Of a stretch of 64,000 nucleotides of DNA, positions 8,197 through 17,018 are shown piece by piece. Both the position numbers and the translations under genes were made by a program. Every line of letters begins with the position of its first letter. Positions within the stretch are counted from its first letter, which is position 1. The stretch spans positions 1 through 64,000 of the forward strand of contig CAJFUL010000051.1 of the NCBI GenBank assembly GCA_904420245.1, read 5' to 3'. The DNA is from Candidatus Paralachnospira avium (lineage in GTDB: Bacteria; Bacillota; Clostridia; Lachnospirales; Lachnospiraceae). Under the pieces are notes generated by a model. It made no database searches, had not been told where the DNA came from, and was given only the letters and a program-made list of their open reading frames with translations.

Positions 8197-10017
8197 TCAG
8201 CTTTCCTGTTCTTCGATCCACTGGTCCAGATAGGTGTCCAGAGTCGTAAAGGAGCAGGGGCCCATATCCAGCAGAAAGGTATGGAACTCCTTTAAGTCAA
8301 ACCGGCTTTCCAGGCTGTCCTCCGCTTTTTCCCGCAGCAGCAGGAACTCCAGGTAGCCGCCGTAGTATTTCAGATAGTAGGCGGGCTCGCTGACGATGGT
8401 GTCGTAGAATTCCTGGACCGCGCTCTCGTCCATTTCGCCGAAATAGGAGGCGATGATCTGGCCTGCCTGTTCTGCGGTGCAGCCTTCATAGTGGATCTTC
8501 AGGTCCAGAAGGGCATGGACAGCGATGGTGACGGAGGAGTTGAGGCGCCACAGCTGCGCCAGGTCTTCCGACTGGTCCGTGAGAACGTGGTTCATGGCAT
8601 AGGATTCATGCTCCACATAGAGCCCCCATCCCTCGCTGTAACCGTTGTAGTCCAGAAGCTGCCGGATGGGATTTCCCATGGTGCAGGAGGCGTATACGGT
8701 CTGGTACAGGTGGCCCGGGTATCCCTCATGGGCCAAAGTGGAAAACAGGGAGCTCTCATCGGTGAGGCTGCTGTTGATGTAGATGGTGTTTTCCTCCAGG
8801 CTGTCTATGGGAGGGATCATGTAGAAGGCCGGGCTGGAGATGCTCTCCATATATTCCGGCACATATTTGATCTGGTAGGAAGCCTCTGTGGGAAGGGCAG
8901 GATAATCTTCCGAAAGCTGTTCCTTCAGATCGTCCAGGATCTCCTCCGGGGAACGGTCCTCGGTGATGCCGGCGTTTATGGAATCCAGAAGCTCCGGGGA
9001 CTGCATGAGGAGCGCGCTCATTTCACTGAGATCCTGCTGGATCTGGTCCTCCACCAGGGCCGTCAGCTCCTGGGGAGAGTGGCCGGAGCCAGTCATGCTG
9101 CGGATGAGATATTCGTAATAGGCTTCTCCGTTTTCCGTATAACAGAGTCCCTGGGTGTTGGCGGCTGCGCCTCTCACCTGCTGGAGACAGCGGACGATCC
9201 GCTGGAAGCAGGGAAAGATCTGCCCGGTGACGATCTGGGAATTCCTGGAGATATATTCCTGCTTCCTGGCGTCGGACAGTTCCTCCAGACCCTGGATCCG
9301 CTCTTCAAAGGAGGTCAGGAAGATATTGCCGTCTCCGGCGGAGAGGAACTCCTGGATGCCGCTTATGACCTCCGCGATGGAAGAATCCGGCATCCCCAAT
9401 CCCTGTCTCGCCCGTTCCTCTTCCAGGGTGATCAGGGAATCGATGTAAGCGGGGACCTGTTCCAGCAGGGAGAGGTAATCGGTCACGTCCTGCTCCCGGC
9501 GGAAGGTGTATTCCGCGAAGACCACAGGCAGGTTGGACTGTTCGCCCATGATGGGGGAGAAGGGCTCCTGGAAATGATAGAAATCTGTCCCCGAGAGAGA
9601 AGTTTCCAGATAGTCCTTCAGCACGTCGTAGGTGAGCCGGTTGTCTTCATCCAGAGCTTCCCGGCGGAAGGAGTTCAATTCTTCCAGGGTCTCCTGCGCT
9701 GACGCAGCGGATTCCTCCCACTGCTCACGGCTGAGAGGAGGGAGCACTGCTTCGTAGCCGGTGATCCCGTACTCCTCCGGATAAGCCAGGGTATAGTGGA
9801 GGTTGACGGTGTTTGCCGCCAGCTCTGTCCGGAACAGCTCTTCCGTGAAGGTCAGGAACCGTTCCTGCTCTTTTTCATCATAAGCCTCCGTGCTGTCCGT
9901 CTCCCGGGCGCCGGACGTCTCTTCTGAGGCAGAAGGGAGGATATCCTCCCGGGGGGCGCTGCATCCGCCAAGGACCAGGACGAGGATCAGGATCAGGGAC
10001 AGAAGTCGTTTTTTCAT
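8197..10017 (-). CDS. DUF885 family lipoprotein, putative metallopeptidase
   Basis: This 606-residue lipoprotein begins MKKRLLSLILILVLVLGGCS, a lipoprotein signal peptide with the lipobox cysteine at about residue 20. The body is the all-helical DUF885 fold. The family zinc-site motif HEGYPGHLYQ is present in its C-terminal half, and further conserved Glu/His residues follow (YSEGWGLYVEHE). DUF885 proteins are thought to be metallopeptidases related to the M32/M3 type, though few are tested. The upstream frame is open for 47 more codons, but GTGGAGG sits just before ATG 10017 and the signal peptide fixes the start there. It is a single gene, divergent from metG. Confidence 0.88.
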   Translation of the reverse strand: MKKRLLSLILILVLVLGGCSAPREDILPSASEETSGARETDSTEAYDEKEQERFLTFTEELFRTELAANTVNLHYTLAYPEEYGITGYEAVLPPLSREQWEESAASAQETLEELNSFRREALDEDNRLTYDVLKDYLETSLSGTDFYHFQEPFSPIMGEQSNLPVVFAEYTFRREQDVTDYLSLLEQVPAYIDSLITLEEERARQGLGMPDSSIAEVISGIQEFLSAGDGNIFLTSFEERIQGLEELSDARKQEYISRNSQIVTGQIFPCFQRIVRCLQQVRGAAANTQGLCYTENGEAYYEYLIRSMTGSGHSPQELTALVEDQIQQDLSEMSALLMQSPELLDSINAGITEDRSPEEILDDLKEQLSEDYPALPTEASYQIKYVPEYMESISSPAFYMIPPIDSLEENTIYINSSLTDESSLFSTLAHEGYPGHLYQTVYASCTMGNPIRQLLDYNGYSEGWGLYVEHESYAMNHVLTDQSEDLAQLWRLNSSVTIAVHALLDLKIHYEGCTAEQAGQIIASYFGEMDESAVQEFYDTIVSEPAYYLKYYGGYLEFLLLREKAEDSLESRFDLKEFHTFLLDMGPCSFTTLDTYLDQWIEEQES

Positions 10018-10119
10018 ATGGGCCTCCACTTGTTTTTCGTTAACAGCCTTCCTAATTGTATGCATGTACGGGGTGTTACATTCATTATAAGGGGTGGGAG
10101 GGCAAATGTCCATTTTTCC

Positions 10120-10148
10120 TTTACTTTGGCCGGCAAATATACTATAAT
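10120..10148 (+). promoter_or_regulatory. Sigma-A promoter of metG
   Basis: TTTACT, 17 bases, TATAAT. The start codon is 36 bases downstream, so the leader is short and there is no room for a T-box or SAM riboswitch. Confidence 0.75.
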
Positions 10149-10183
10149 CAAAGTTCAAGAACTGTTTATATGGAGGGACGAAG

Positions 10184-12130
10184 ATGGCTAAGAAACCTTA
10201 CTATATCACAACGGCCATTGCCTATACTTCCGGCAAGCCGCATATCGGCAACACCTACGAGATCGTGCTGGCCGACAGTATCGCGCGCTACAGGCGGGAG
10301 CAGGGCTATGACGTGCGGTTCCAGACCGGGACCGATGAGCACGGGCAGAAGATCGAGCTGAAGGCCCAGGAGGCCGGCGTCACGCCCAAGGAATTTGTGG
10401 ACGGCGTGGCCGCTGAGATCAAGAGGATCTGGGACCTGATGGATACCTCCTATGATAAATTCATCCGGACGACGGACGCGGACCATGAAGCCCAGGTCCA
10501 GAAGATCTTTAAGAAGCTTTACGACCAGGGCGATATTTACAAGGGATATTACGAGGGGCTCTACTGTACGCCCTGCGAGTCCTTTTTCACAGAGTCCCAG
10601 CTGGTGGACGGCAAGTGTCCGGACTGCGGGCGGGAGGTGCAGCCGGCCAAGGAGGAGGCTTACTTCTTCCGTATGAGCAAGTATGCGCCCAGGCTCATCG
10701 AGTACATCAATGAGCATCCGGAGTTTATCCAGCCGGTGGCCAGGAAAAACGAGATGATGAACAATTTCCTCCTTCCCGGCCTCCAGGATCTGTGCGTCTC
10801 CAGGACTTCTTTCAAGTGGGGAGTCCCGGTGGATTTTGACGACAAGCATGTGGTCTATGTATGGCTGGATGCCCTGACCAACTACATCACGGGCCTGGGA
10901 TATGACTGCAGCGGCGAGAGCGGAGAGCTGTTTGAGAAATACTGGCCCGCGGACCTTCATCTGATCGGAAAGGACATCATCCGCTTCCATACCATTTACT
11001 GGCCCATCTTCCTGATGGCTCTGGGACTTCCGCTTCCCAAGCAGGTGTTCGGCCATCCCTGGCTGCTCCAGGGAGACGGCAAGATGAGCAAGTCCAAGGG
11101 GAACGTCCTCTATGCCGATGATCTGGCGGATTATTTCGGCGTGGATGCCGTGCGGTATTTCGTGCTCCATGAGATGCCCTTCGACAATGACGGCGTGATC
11201 TCCTGGGAGCTTTTGGTGGAGCGGCTCAATTCGGACCTGGCCAACACACTGGGCAATCTGGTGAACCGTACCATCTCCATGTCCAATAAATACTTCGGCG
11301 GCGTGGTGGAGAGCACCGGCGTCCAGGAGCCTGTGGACGAGGAACTTAAGGAGGCGGCTCTGGAGGCTGTGAGGCGCGTGGATGTCAAGATGAACGAGCT
11401 GCGGGTGGCCGATGCCATCAGTGAGATCTTTACCCTCTTCAAGAGGTGCAATAAATATATCGACGAGACCATGCCCTGGGCTCTGGCCAAGGATCCGGAG
11501 AAGAAACCCCGTCTGGCCCAGGTGCTGTATAATCTGGTGGAGGGGATCTGCATGGGCGCGAGCCTGCTGGAGTCCTTTATGCCCTCCACTTCCAGGAAGA
11601 TCCTGGCTCAGGTAAACGGCTCCAAGAGATCCTTAGAGGAGCTTAAGACCTTCGGCCTGTATGTCTCCGGCACCAAGGTGACGGAGAAGCCGGAGATCCT
11701 CTTTGCCCGTCTGGATGCAGAGCAGGTCCTGGCTGATGTGGCAGCCAAGTTCGGATCCGGGGAGGAGGAGCCGGAGGAGCCCGGCATCGACGTCGAGGCG
11801 AAGCCGGAAGTGACCATTGACGACTTCGGGAAGCTCCAGTTCCAGGTGGGACAGATCATCGCCTGCGAGGCAGTGAAGAAGTCCAAGAAACTGCTGTGCT
11901 CCCAGGTGAAGGTGGGCAGCCGCACCCTTCAGATCGTATCGGGCATCAAGGCCTGCTATACGCCGGAAGAGATGGTGGGCAAGAAGGTCATGGTGGTCAC
12001 CAACCTGAAGCCGGCCAAGCTGGCGGGGATCCTCTCAGAGGGGATGCTCTTGTGCGCGGAGGATGCGGAGGGGAACCTGGCCCTCATGACTCCGGAGAAG
12101 GATATGCCTTCCGGAGCTTCGATCTGCTGA
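10184..12130 (+). CDS. metG: Methionine--tRNA ligase
   Basis: This 648-residue cytosolic class I synthetase charges tRNA-Met. The HIGH-type motif is KPHIGN near residues 17-22. A zinc knuckle with CTPC and CPDC follows, and KMSKS is in GDGKMSKSKGN at about residue 305. An anticodon-binding helical domain comes next. The last 110 residues are the EMAP/Trbp111-like tRNA-binding domain (FGKLQFQVGQII to the end), joined by an acidic linker. The length matches the long, dimeric MetRS form of Bacillota. It is the first gene of a + strand run with DUF4867, TatD and RsmA, the usual clostridial neighbourhood. Confidence 0.97.
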   Translation: MAKKPYYITTAIAYTSGKPHIGNTYEIVLADSIARYRREQGYDVRFQTGTDEHGQKIELKAQEAGVTPKEFVDGVAAEIKRIWDLMDTSYDKFIRTTDADHEAQVQKIFKKLYDQGDIYKGYYEGLYCTPCESFFTESQLVDGKCPDCGREVQPAKEEAYFFRMSKYAPRLIEYINEHPEFIQPVARKNEMMNNFLLPGLQDLCVSRTSFKWGVPVDFDDKHVVYVWLDALTNYITGLGYDCSGESGELFEKYWPADLHLIGKDIIRFHTIYWPIFLMALGLPLPKQVFGHPWLLQGDGKMSKSKGNVLYADDLADYFGVDAVRYFVLHEMPFDNDGVISWELLVERLNSDLANTLGNLVNRTISMSNKYFGGVVESTGVQEPVDEELKEAALEAVRRVDVKMNELRVADAISEIFTLFKRCNKYIDETMPWALAKDPEKKPRLAQVLYNLVEGICMGASLLESFMPSTSRKILAQVNGSKRSLEELKTFGLYVSGTKVTEKPEILFARLDAEQVLADVAAKFGSGEEEPEEPGIDVEAKPEVTIDDFGKLQFQVGQIIACEAVKKSKKLLCSQVKVGSRTLQIVSGIKACYTPEEMVGKKVMVVTNLKPAKLAGILSEGMLLCAEDAEGNLALMTPEKDMPSGASIC

Positions 12131-12162
12131 CAGTCTCTGACGGCAGCGGGATAAGAGAAAAC

Positions 12163-12194
12163 GCCGGGCAGCAGGGGGAGCGCGCCCGGCTTTT
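12163..12194 (+). terminator. Terminator after metG
   Basis: GCCGGGC and GCCCGGC pair around a 14-base loop, followed by TTTT. The loop is large and the T-tract short, so read-through into the next genes is likely. Confidence 0.55.
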
Positions 12195-12249
12195 CATACC
12201 ATGAAGATCCCTGCCCCTGCGGCGGGAGAAAATGTAAAGGAGAAGGATT

Positions 12250-12864
12250 ATGGAGATCAAAAAGGTAACAGACAAAGCGTTTCAGAAATATGGCGCAGTG
12301 ATCGAGGGGATGGATTTTTCTGAGCTTCTGGCGTGGGGAAAGACGACGCCTGCTCCTGACAGCGTGGTCTATGAGCCCTCCGTCAAAGAGGCGGAAGCCC
12401 TGCAGGCATGCGAGGACATCAGCCGCCAGATATATGGGGAGATGCCCATCCAGATCGGCTACTGCAACGGAAAGAATCATAGAAACGATACTCTGGAATA
12501 TCATAGAGGCGAGGAGCTGGATATCGCGGTGACCGATCTGATCGTGGTCCTGGGAAGCCGCAAGGATATGGATTCCCTGACCAGCTTCGATCTGTCTCAC
12601 GCGGAGGCGTTCCTGGTGCCTGCCGGGACGGCCGTCATGCTCTACAGCGATACGCTCCACTATTCTCCCTGCAGCGTGGGAGACGGTATATTCCAGTGCA
12701 TCATCGTGCTTCCCCAGGGGACCAATTATCCCAGTGAGAAGGAGAACATCCAGAAGACAGAAGAAGATAAGCTGCTCTGCATGAAGAATAAATGGGTGCT
12801 GACCCATCCGGAGAGCGGAGAGCCTTACTATCCCGGATTAAAGGGAGACATCATCATTGTTTAG
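12250..12864 (+). CDS. DUF4867 family cupin-like protein
   Basis: This 204-residue soluble protein is recognised as DUF4867 from its start (MEIKKVTDKAFQKYG), the core GYCNGKNHRNDTLEYHRG and the later DLIVVLGSRKDM. The His and Glu spacing of the core, followed by the VPAGTAVMLYSDTLHYSP strand pair, suggests a cupin-type barrel with a metal or sugar site. The function is unknown; some relatives sit near sugar-metabolism genes. AAAGGAGAAGG precedes ATG 12250. The tatD gene starts 9 bases after the stop, so the two are co-transcribed. Confidence 0.82.
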   Translation: MEIKKVTDKAFQKYGAVIEGMDFSELLAWGKTTPAPDSVVYEPSVKEAEALQACEDISRQIYGEMPIQIGYCNGKNHRNDTLEYHRGEELDIAVTDLIVVLGSRKDMDSLTSFDLSHAEAFLVPAGTAVMLYSDTLHYSPCSVGDGIFQCIIVLPQGTNYPSEKENIQKTEEDKLLCMKNKWVLTHPESGEPYYPGLKGDIIIV

Positions 12865-12873
12865 GAGTACCAT

Positions 12874-13644
12874 ATGATTTTTGACAGCCATGCCCATTAT
12901 GACGACGAGGCCTTTGACGGGGACAGGGAGGAGCTCCTGGGCTCCCTCCAGGCTGCCGGGATCGGAAAGGCGGTCAACGTAGGTTCCAGCCTCGAGACCA
13001 CCAGGCGGACGGTGGAGCTCATAAGGAAGTATCCGTTCCTCTACGGCGCCGCCGGCGTCCATCCCAGCGAGACAGGAGAGCTGGACGAGGAGAACTTTTC
13101 GTATCTGGAAGAGGCTTTGAAGGAGCCGAAGATGGCGGCGGTAGGCGAGATCGGTCTGGACTACCACTGGCCGGATCCGGAACGGTCTGTTCAGAAACAG
13201 TGGTTCCGCCGCCAGCTCCGGCTGGCGGCCGGGACCGGGATGCCGGTGATCGTCCACAGCCGGGAGGCGGCGAAGGACACGCTGGACATCCTGAAGGAGG
13301 AGGGAGGCCCCGCGTTCCGCGCGGTGATCCACTGCTTTTCCTACGGAGTGGAGATGGCCAGGGAATACCTGGATATGGGCTATTATCTGGGGATCGGCGG
13401 CGTCATCACGTTTTCCAACGCGAAAAAGCTGGTGGAGGTAGTGAAATACATGCCTCTGGAGCAGATGCTCCTGGAGACCGACTGTCCCTATCTGGCTCCG
13501 GTGCCCCACAGGGGGAAGAGAAATTCTTCTTTGAACCTGCCCCATGTGGTGAAGGCGGTCGCGCAGCTCAAAGGAGTTTCCGAAGAGCAGGTGGAGCAGG
13601 TCACGTTTGAAAACGCCTGCCGGTTTTACCGGATAAGCCGGTGA
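12874..13644 (+). CDS. TatD family metal-dependent hydrolase
   Basis: This 256-residue TIM-barrel enzyme of the amidohydrolase superfamily has the metal ligands in DSHAHYDD at residues 4-11, EIGLDYHWP with the conserved Glu, HSRE and HCFSY with histidines, and TDCPYLAP near the C-terminus. Family members are 3'-to-5' DNA or RNA exonucleases or D-aminoacyl-tRNA deacylase-like hydrolases, and act in the cytosol. It lies between metG and rsmA as in many Bacillota. The RNase M5 gene (rnmV), which usually follows tatD and precedes rsmA, is missing here. Confidence 0.92.
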   Translation: MIFDSHAHYDDEAFDGDREELLGSLQAAGIGKAVNVGSSLETTRRTVELIRKYPFLYGAAGVHPSETGELDEENFSYLEEALKEPKMAAVGEIGLDYHWPDPERSVQKQWFRRQLRLAAGTGMPVIVHSREAAKDTLDILKEEGGPAFRAVIHCFSYGVEMAREYLDMGYYLGIGGVITFSNAKKLVEVVKYMPLEQMLLETDCPYLAPVPHRGKRNSSLNLPHVVKAVAQLKGVSEEQVEQVTFENACRFYRISR

Positions 13645-13656
13645 TGGAGGGACTAC

Positions 13657-14523
13657 ATGGCAAACCTGGGAAATCCCAAGAATACCATTGAGATCATACA
13701 GAAATATCATTTTGCCTTTCAGAAGAGGTTCGGACAGAATTTCCTGGTGGACAGCCATGTGCTGGAGAAGATCGTCCGGGCTGCCGGAGTCACCGGAGAG
13801 GATTTTGTGCTGGAGATCGGTCCCGGCATCGGGACCATGACCCAGTATCTGGCGGAGGCGGCCAGGAAGGTCTGCGCCGTGGAGATCGACAGGAATCTGA
13901 TCCCCATTTTGGAGGAGACCCTCGGAGGCTATGACAATGTGGAGGTCATCAACGAGGACATCTTGAAGGTGGATGTGGCCGCGCTGGCCCGGGAAGAAAA
14001 CGGCGGACGGCCCATCAAGGTGGTGGCCAATCTGCCCTACTATATCACGACGCCCATCATCATGGGGCTGTTTGAGAGCCAGGTGCCCATCGACAGCATT
14101 ACCGTCATGGTGCAGAAGGAGGTGGCCGACCGGATGCAGACCGGGCCAGGCAGCAAGGATTACGGCGCTCTGTCCCTGGCAGTCCGGTATTACGCGGATG
14201 CCTATATCGCCGCCAATGTGCCGCCCAACTGCTTCATCCCGCGTCCCAAGGTGGGATCGGCGGTGATCCGTCTCACCAGGCACAGGGAGCCGCCGGTAAA
14301 GGTGAAGGATGAGAAGCTGATGTTCAGGATCATCCGGGCTTCCTTCAATCAGAGGCGGAAGACCCTGCAGAACGGGTTGAATAATTCGCCGGAGCTGCCC
14401 TTTTCTAAAGAGAAGATCGCGGGGGCCATAGAAGCCATGGGGCTTCCCCCGTCGGTGCGGGGAGAGGCGCTGGATCTGGAACAGTTTGCCAGGCTGTCAG
14501 ACTTATTGGGAGAAGATCTTTGA
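13657..14523 (+). CDS. rsmA: 16S rRNA dimethyladenosine transferase
   Basis: RsmA (KsgA), 288 residues, dimethylates two adjacent adenosines in the 3' terminal hairpin of 16S rRNA, late in small-subunit assembly. The Rossmann SAM motif is LEIGPGIGTMT near residue 50, preceded by the FGQNFLVD start of the fold. The catalytic NLPYYITTP is at about residue 124. The C-terminal helical domain contains FNQRRKTLQNGL. A GGAGGG site precedes ATG 13657. The gene follows tatD by 12 bases and is closed by a strong terminator. Confidence 0.97.
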   Translation: MANLGNPKNTIEIIQKYHFAFQKRFGQNFLVDSHVLEKIVRAAGVTGEDFVLEIGPGIGTMTQYLAEAARKVCAVEIDRNLIPILEETLGGYDNVEVINEDILKVDVAALAREENGGRPIKVVANLPYYITTPIIMGLFESQVPIDSITVMVQKEVADRMQTGPGSKDYGALSLAVRYYADAYIAANVPPNCFIPRPKVGSAVIRLTRHREPPVKVKDEKLMFRIIRASFNQRRKTLQNGLNNSPELPFSKEKIAGAIEAMGLPPSVRGEALDLEQFARLSDLLGEDL

Positions 14524-14536
14524 TCTACGAAAGAGA

Positions 14537-14573
14537 AGAGTCCTGCCGCAGGATATGCGGCAGGGCTCTTTTT
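14537..14573 (+). terminator. Terminator after rsmA
   Basis: A 14-base stem (AGAGTCCTGCCGCA with TGCGGCAGGGCTCT) has a five-base loop and is followed by TTTTT. The T-tract is shared with the palindrome that follows. Confidence 0.92.
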
Positions 14574-14665
14574 GCTCTGTAGGAAACGTTGTTTCCACAG
14601 AGCAAAAACACTCCGTGGGACCGCGCTGCGGCGGAGAGGAATCCTGCATGGCAGGATCCTTTTTG
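14569..14665 (+). repeat. Terminator-associated repeat, full palindromic copy
   Basis: The best copy of the dispersed family. The arms TTTTTGCTCTGT-GGAAAC and GTTTCC-CAGAGCAAAAA (14569-14608) form a near-perfect palindrome with T5 before and A5 after, so it could terminate in both directions. It continues with CACTCCGTGGGACC, then GCGCTGCGGCGGAGAGGA, and ends in a second small hairpin (ATCCTGCATGGCAGGAT) with a T-run. The tail to 14800 is GC-rich and non-coding. Confidence 0.85.
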
Positions 14666-14752
14666 TCCTGCGGGAAAACTGCGGAGGCGCAGGACGCGCC
14701 GGGAGCGGACCTGGCCGCGCCGTGAAAACACGGGCTCATTTTATTTTTTTGG

Positions 14753-14781
14753 TTCTAAACGGAAAAGACGGAACATAGAAT
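14753..14781 (+). promoter_or_regulatory. Putative promoter for the DUF6128 gene
   Basis: TTCTAA, 17 bases, TAGAAT, 22 bases before the chosen start. The -35 is weak. Confidence 0.4.
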
Positions 14782-14802
14782 AGAAGGGAAGGAGTGGTGA
14801 TA

Positions 14803-16335
14803 TTGGCAGAGTACAGAAGGTTTATTTCATATATATATGCTTATGAAGGCGATATGAAAACAAAAAATGTGGGATTTGCCAAAATCGAGGCGCGGGGAGG
14901 TCAGTGCCGCATCAGCATCAGCATCAAAGGAGCGTATGAGTGCAGCGGCCGGGAACTTTTGCTGTACGGATACGGCTGCTTCCGCGGAGAGTTCCTGCTG
15001 ATCCCCCTGGGGAATATTCCCGTGAAGAACGGCACCGGGGAGGCCGTATTCGGAAAGAAGGAGGATGATCTGGGAGGAAGCGGCTTTGGCCTGGATTTTG
15101 TCCGCGGGCTGTTTTTGCGGAGCCGGGTATCCGTGAGAAAAGCGTATCTGACCACCTGGGACGATACCCTGTTCCATATATCCGTCCTGCAGAAGGCTCC
15201 GGTGGTGGAAAAGAGAGAGGATCTGGATACATACCTGGAGGCGGCCGAGGCAAAGATCCGGGAGATCTCCGCCCGGGACCGGGAGGAGGAACAGGAAGCG
15301 AGCGGGATCCAGGCGGGACCGGAAGAAGCAGAGACGGCTTCCGGCCCGGGACGTGCGCGGGACGGAGAAGAAACAGTTCCGGAAGGAGTATCCGGACTGG
15401 AGGCCGCGGCGGAAGAGAAGAGCGGCCTTTCCGGACCGGATACCGCGGAGGCGGAAGTCTCTCCCGTCTGGCCCAGGCTGTCTCCTGACGGGACGTTTAA
15501 AAATTCCGGGAATTCCGGAAACCGCCTGGAGGAAGCGGCTCTGACCCTGGACGTGTCCAGCCAGTCGGACCAGGTCCTGACACTGGACTTTGCCGACCTT
15601 CTGGGGAAACCGGCCCAGGTGGATCCGGAACTGCTGTCCTCCATCGATGAGCAGCTTTCCCATCAGGAGCCTTCTGAGGAGGCGGAGGAGCCGGGCGAGT
15701 TTCCCGTCTCCAGGGAGACCAGGCCGCAGGACGGAGAAGCTCCGGACTGCGGGCAGCCTGAGGAAGCCGGGAAACGGCGGGAAGAAGGAACCGGTCAGAT
15801 CTCCGGGGAAGCCGGAGCGCCGGAGGGGAGCAGAGCCTCCGGCATGGCGGAAGCGGCCGGGGAGGTCAGAGAAGAGAACAGGAACACGGCGGTATCCGAT
15901 CCTTCCGGGGACAGCCGCGATGAGGAGATACCGGACCCTTTTTATTTCCGGGAGGGGTATACGGAGCTTCCCCTCTGGGAGTGCTTGAAGAAGATCCTGC
16001 CCAGGAAGCGGGTCCTGGCGGAGGAAGGCTGGGAGGCGCTGCAGATCCATCTCCAGGACATCGGGAGACTGCCCAGGGAGAACTGGACTTATGGAAACAA
16101 TAGTTTTGTCCTCCATGGCTACTATCAGTACCGGTATCTGATCCTGGCGAGGCGGCCCTCAGGAGAAGAAGCGAAGCAGCAGGGGTATCAGTATATCCTG
16201 GGGGTGCCGGGCATCTTCAAGCCCCAGGAAAAGTTCATGGCTTCCATGTTCGGCCTGCCGGAGTTCAAGCGGGCGTCCGGGCGGCGGGAAGAAAATTTCG
16301 GATTTTGGTGCGGAAATATCCATATGCAGCCATAA
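14803..16335 (+). CDS. DUF6128 domain protein
   Basis: A 510-residue protein. The N-terminal 150 residues (AEYRRFISYIY start, GFAKIEARGGQCRISISIKGAY) are a compact beta-rich module found in Lachnospiraceae. The middle, about 160-375, is acidic and disordered. The last 120 residues (LPLWECLKKILPRKRVLAEEG, LHGYYQYRYLILARR, LGVPGIFKPQEKFMASMFG) are the conserved C-terminal domain. No signal peptide or membrane helix is seen. The function is unknown. I chose TTG 14803, 8 bases behind GGAG, because relatives start with M-AEY-RF; the in-frame GTG at 14794 overlaps the ribosome site. Its position before yyaC suggests a link to sporulation or envelope work, which is inference. Confidence 0.82.
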   Translation: MAEYRRFISYIYAYEGDMKTKNVGFAKIEARGGQCRISISIKGAYECSGRELLLYGYGCFRGEFLLIPLGNIPVKNGTGEAVFGKKEDDLGGSGFGLDFVRGLFLRSRVSVRKAYLTTWDDTLFHISVLQKAPVVEKREDLDTYLEAAEAKIREISARDREEEQEASGIQAGPEEAETASGPGRARDGEETVPEGVSGLEAAAEEKSGLSGPDTAEAEVSPVWPRLSPDGTFKNSGNSGNRLEEAALTLDVSSQSDQVLTLDFADLLGKPAQVDPELLSSIDEQLSHQEPSEEAEEPGEFPVSRETRPQDGEAPDCGQPEEAGKRREEGTGQISGEAGAPEGSRASGMAEAAGEVREENRNTAVSDPSGDSRDEEIPDPFYFREGYTELPLWECLKKILPRKRVLAEEGWEALQIHLQDIGRLPRENWTYGNNSFVLHGYYQYRYLILARRPSGEEAKQQGYQYILGVPGIFKPQEKFMASMFGLPEFKRASGRREENFGFWCGNIHMQP

Positions 16336-16339
16336 ATGG

Positions 16340-16367
16340 GTATAAACGGCAGAAAACAGGCAATACT
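16340..16367 (+). promoter_or_regulatory. Possible sigma-F/G-type promoter for yyaC
   Basis: GTATA, 14 bases, then GGCAATACT, which fits the GGnRAnAnT -10 pattern. The spacing is one to two bases shorter than usual. yyaC is, from memory, in the sigma-F regulon of Bacillus subtilis, which fits. A GCCCCTCAAGGGGC hairpin at 16385-16398 then precedes the start codon. Confidence 0.35.
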
Positions 16368-16415
16368 CCAGATAAAAAGAAGGAGCCCCTCAAGGGGCGT
16401 GAAAACGGTGGGACT

Positions 16416-17018
16416 ATGAACAGACAGATTTATTATCATAAGGCGGGAAAATGGTTTTCGCCGGATTTATTTGGAGGACAGCTGCAAAAACTGGTTTCTG
16501 AAGTAAAGAAAAACACAAAAAAAGAAAGAATTTTGTTTCTTTGCATCGGAAGCGACCGGTCGACTGGGGACAGTCTCGGCCCTCTGGTGGGATATAAGCT
16601 GAAAAAGACAGAAGGGGAAGGCTACCGGGTATTTGGAACGCTGATGCAGCCCATCCACGCGGTAAACCTGAGTGACACCATGGATATGATCGGGCAGTAT
16701 TACCGGGATCATATCATCGTGGCCATCGATGCCTCTGTGGGCAGATACGAGCACGTGGGATATATTACATTGGGGCGCGGCGCCATCCGGCCTGGACTGG
16801 GAGTCAGTAAAAACCTGATGTCCGTAGGAGACATTTTTATTACGGGAATCGTGGGATACGGCGGGAATTTTGAACCGCTGCTGCAGAACACCCGCCTTTC
16901 CGTCGTGATGGAGCTGGCAGACTGCATCTGTGCGGGGATCGGATGTGCCGGAGCCGCGGCGGAAAGGAATGTGGATTATGGAGATACCCAGAAATATCAG
17001 GCAGATTGGGGATATTGA
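16416..17018 (+). CDS. yyaC: Spore protease YyaC (DUF1256 family)
   Basis: This 200-residue cytosolic protein is related to the germination protease GPR and found only in spore formers. Family features seen are LFLCIGSDRSTGDSLGPLVG near residues 45-65, PIHAVNL, IVAIDASVGR and the glycine-rich GRGAIRPGLGVSKNLMSVGD. It probably acts on spore proteins, though its substrate is not known to me. The start ATG 16416 follows a weak GGTGGG. It overlaps the next gene by 41 bases, so translation of the two is probably coupled. Confidence 0.92.
   Translation: MNRQIYYHKAGKWFSPDLFGGQLQKLVSEVKKNTKKERILFLCIGSDRSTGDSLGPLVGYKLKKTEGEGYRVFGTLMQPIHAVNLSDTMDMIGQYYRDHIIVAIDASVGRYEHVGYITLGRGAIRPGLGVSKNLMSVGDIFITGIVGYGGNFEPLLQNTRLSVVMELADCICAGIGCAGAAAERNVDYGDTQKYQADWGY

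Noticed and set aside
14486..14778. Several small frames on both strands after rsmA
   Set aside because: They come from the terminator and the palindromic repeat; the minus-strand ones contain the repeat-derived peptide seen also at 38490 and 40677.
16385..16398. GCCCCTCAAGGGGC as terminator before yyaC
   Set aside because: A two-base loop, no T-run and a position directly before the start codon make it unlikely as a terminator.
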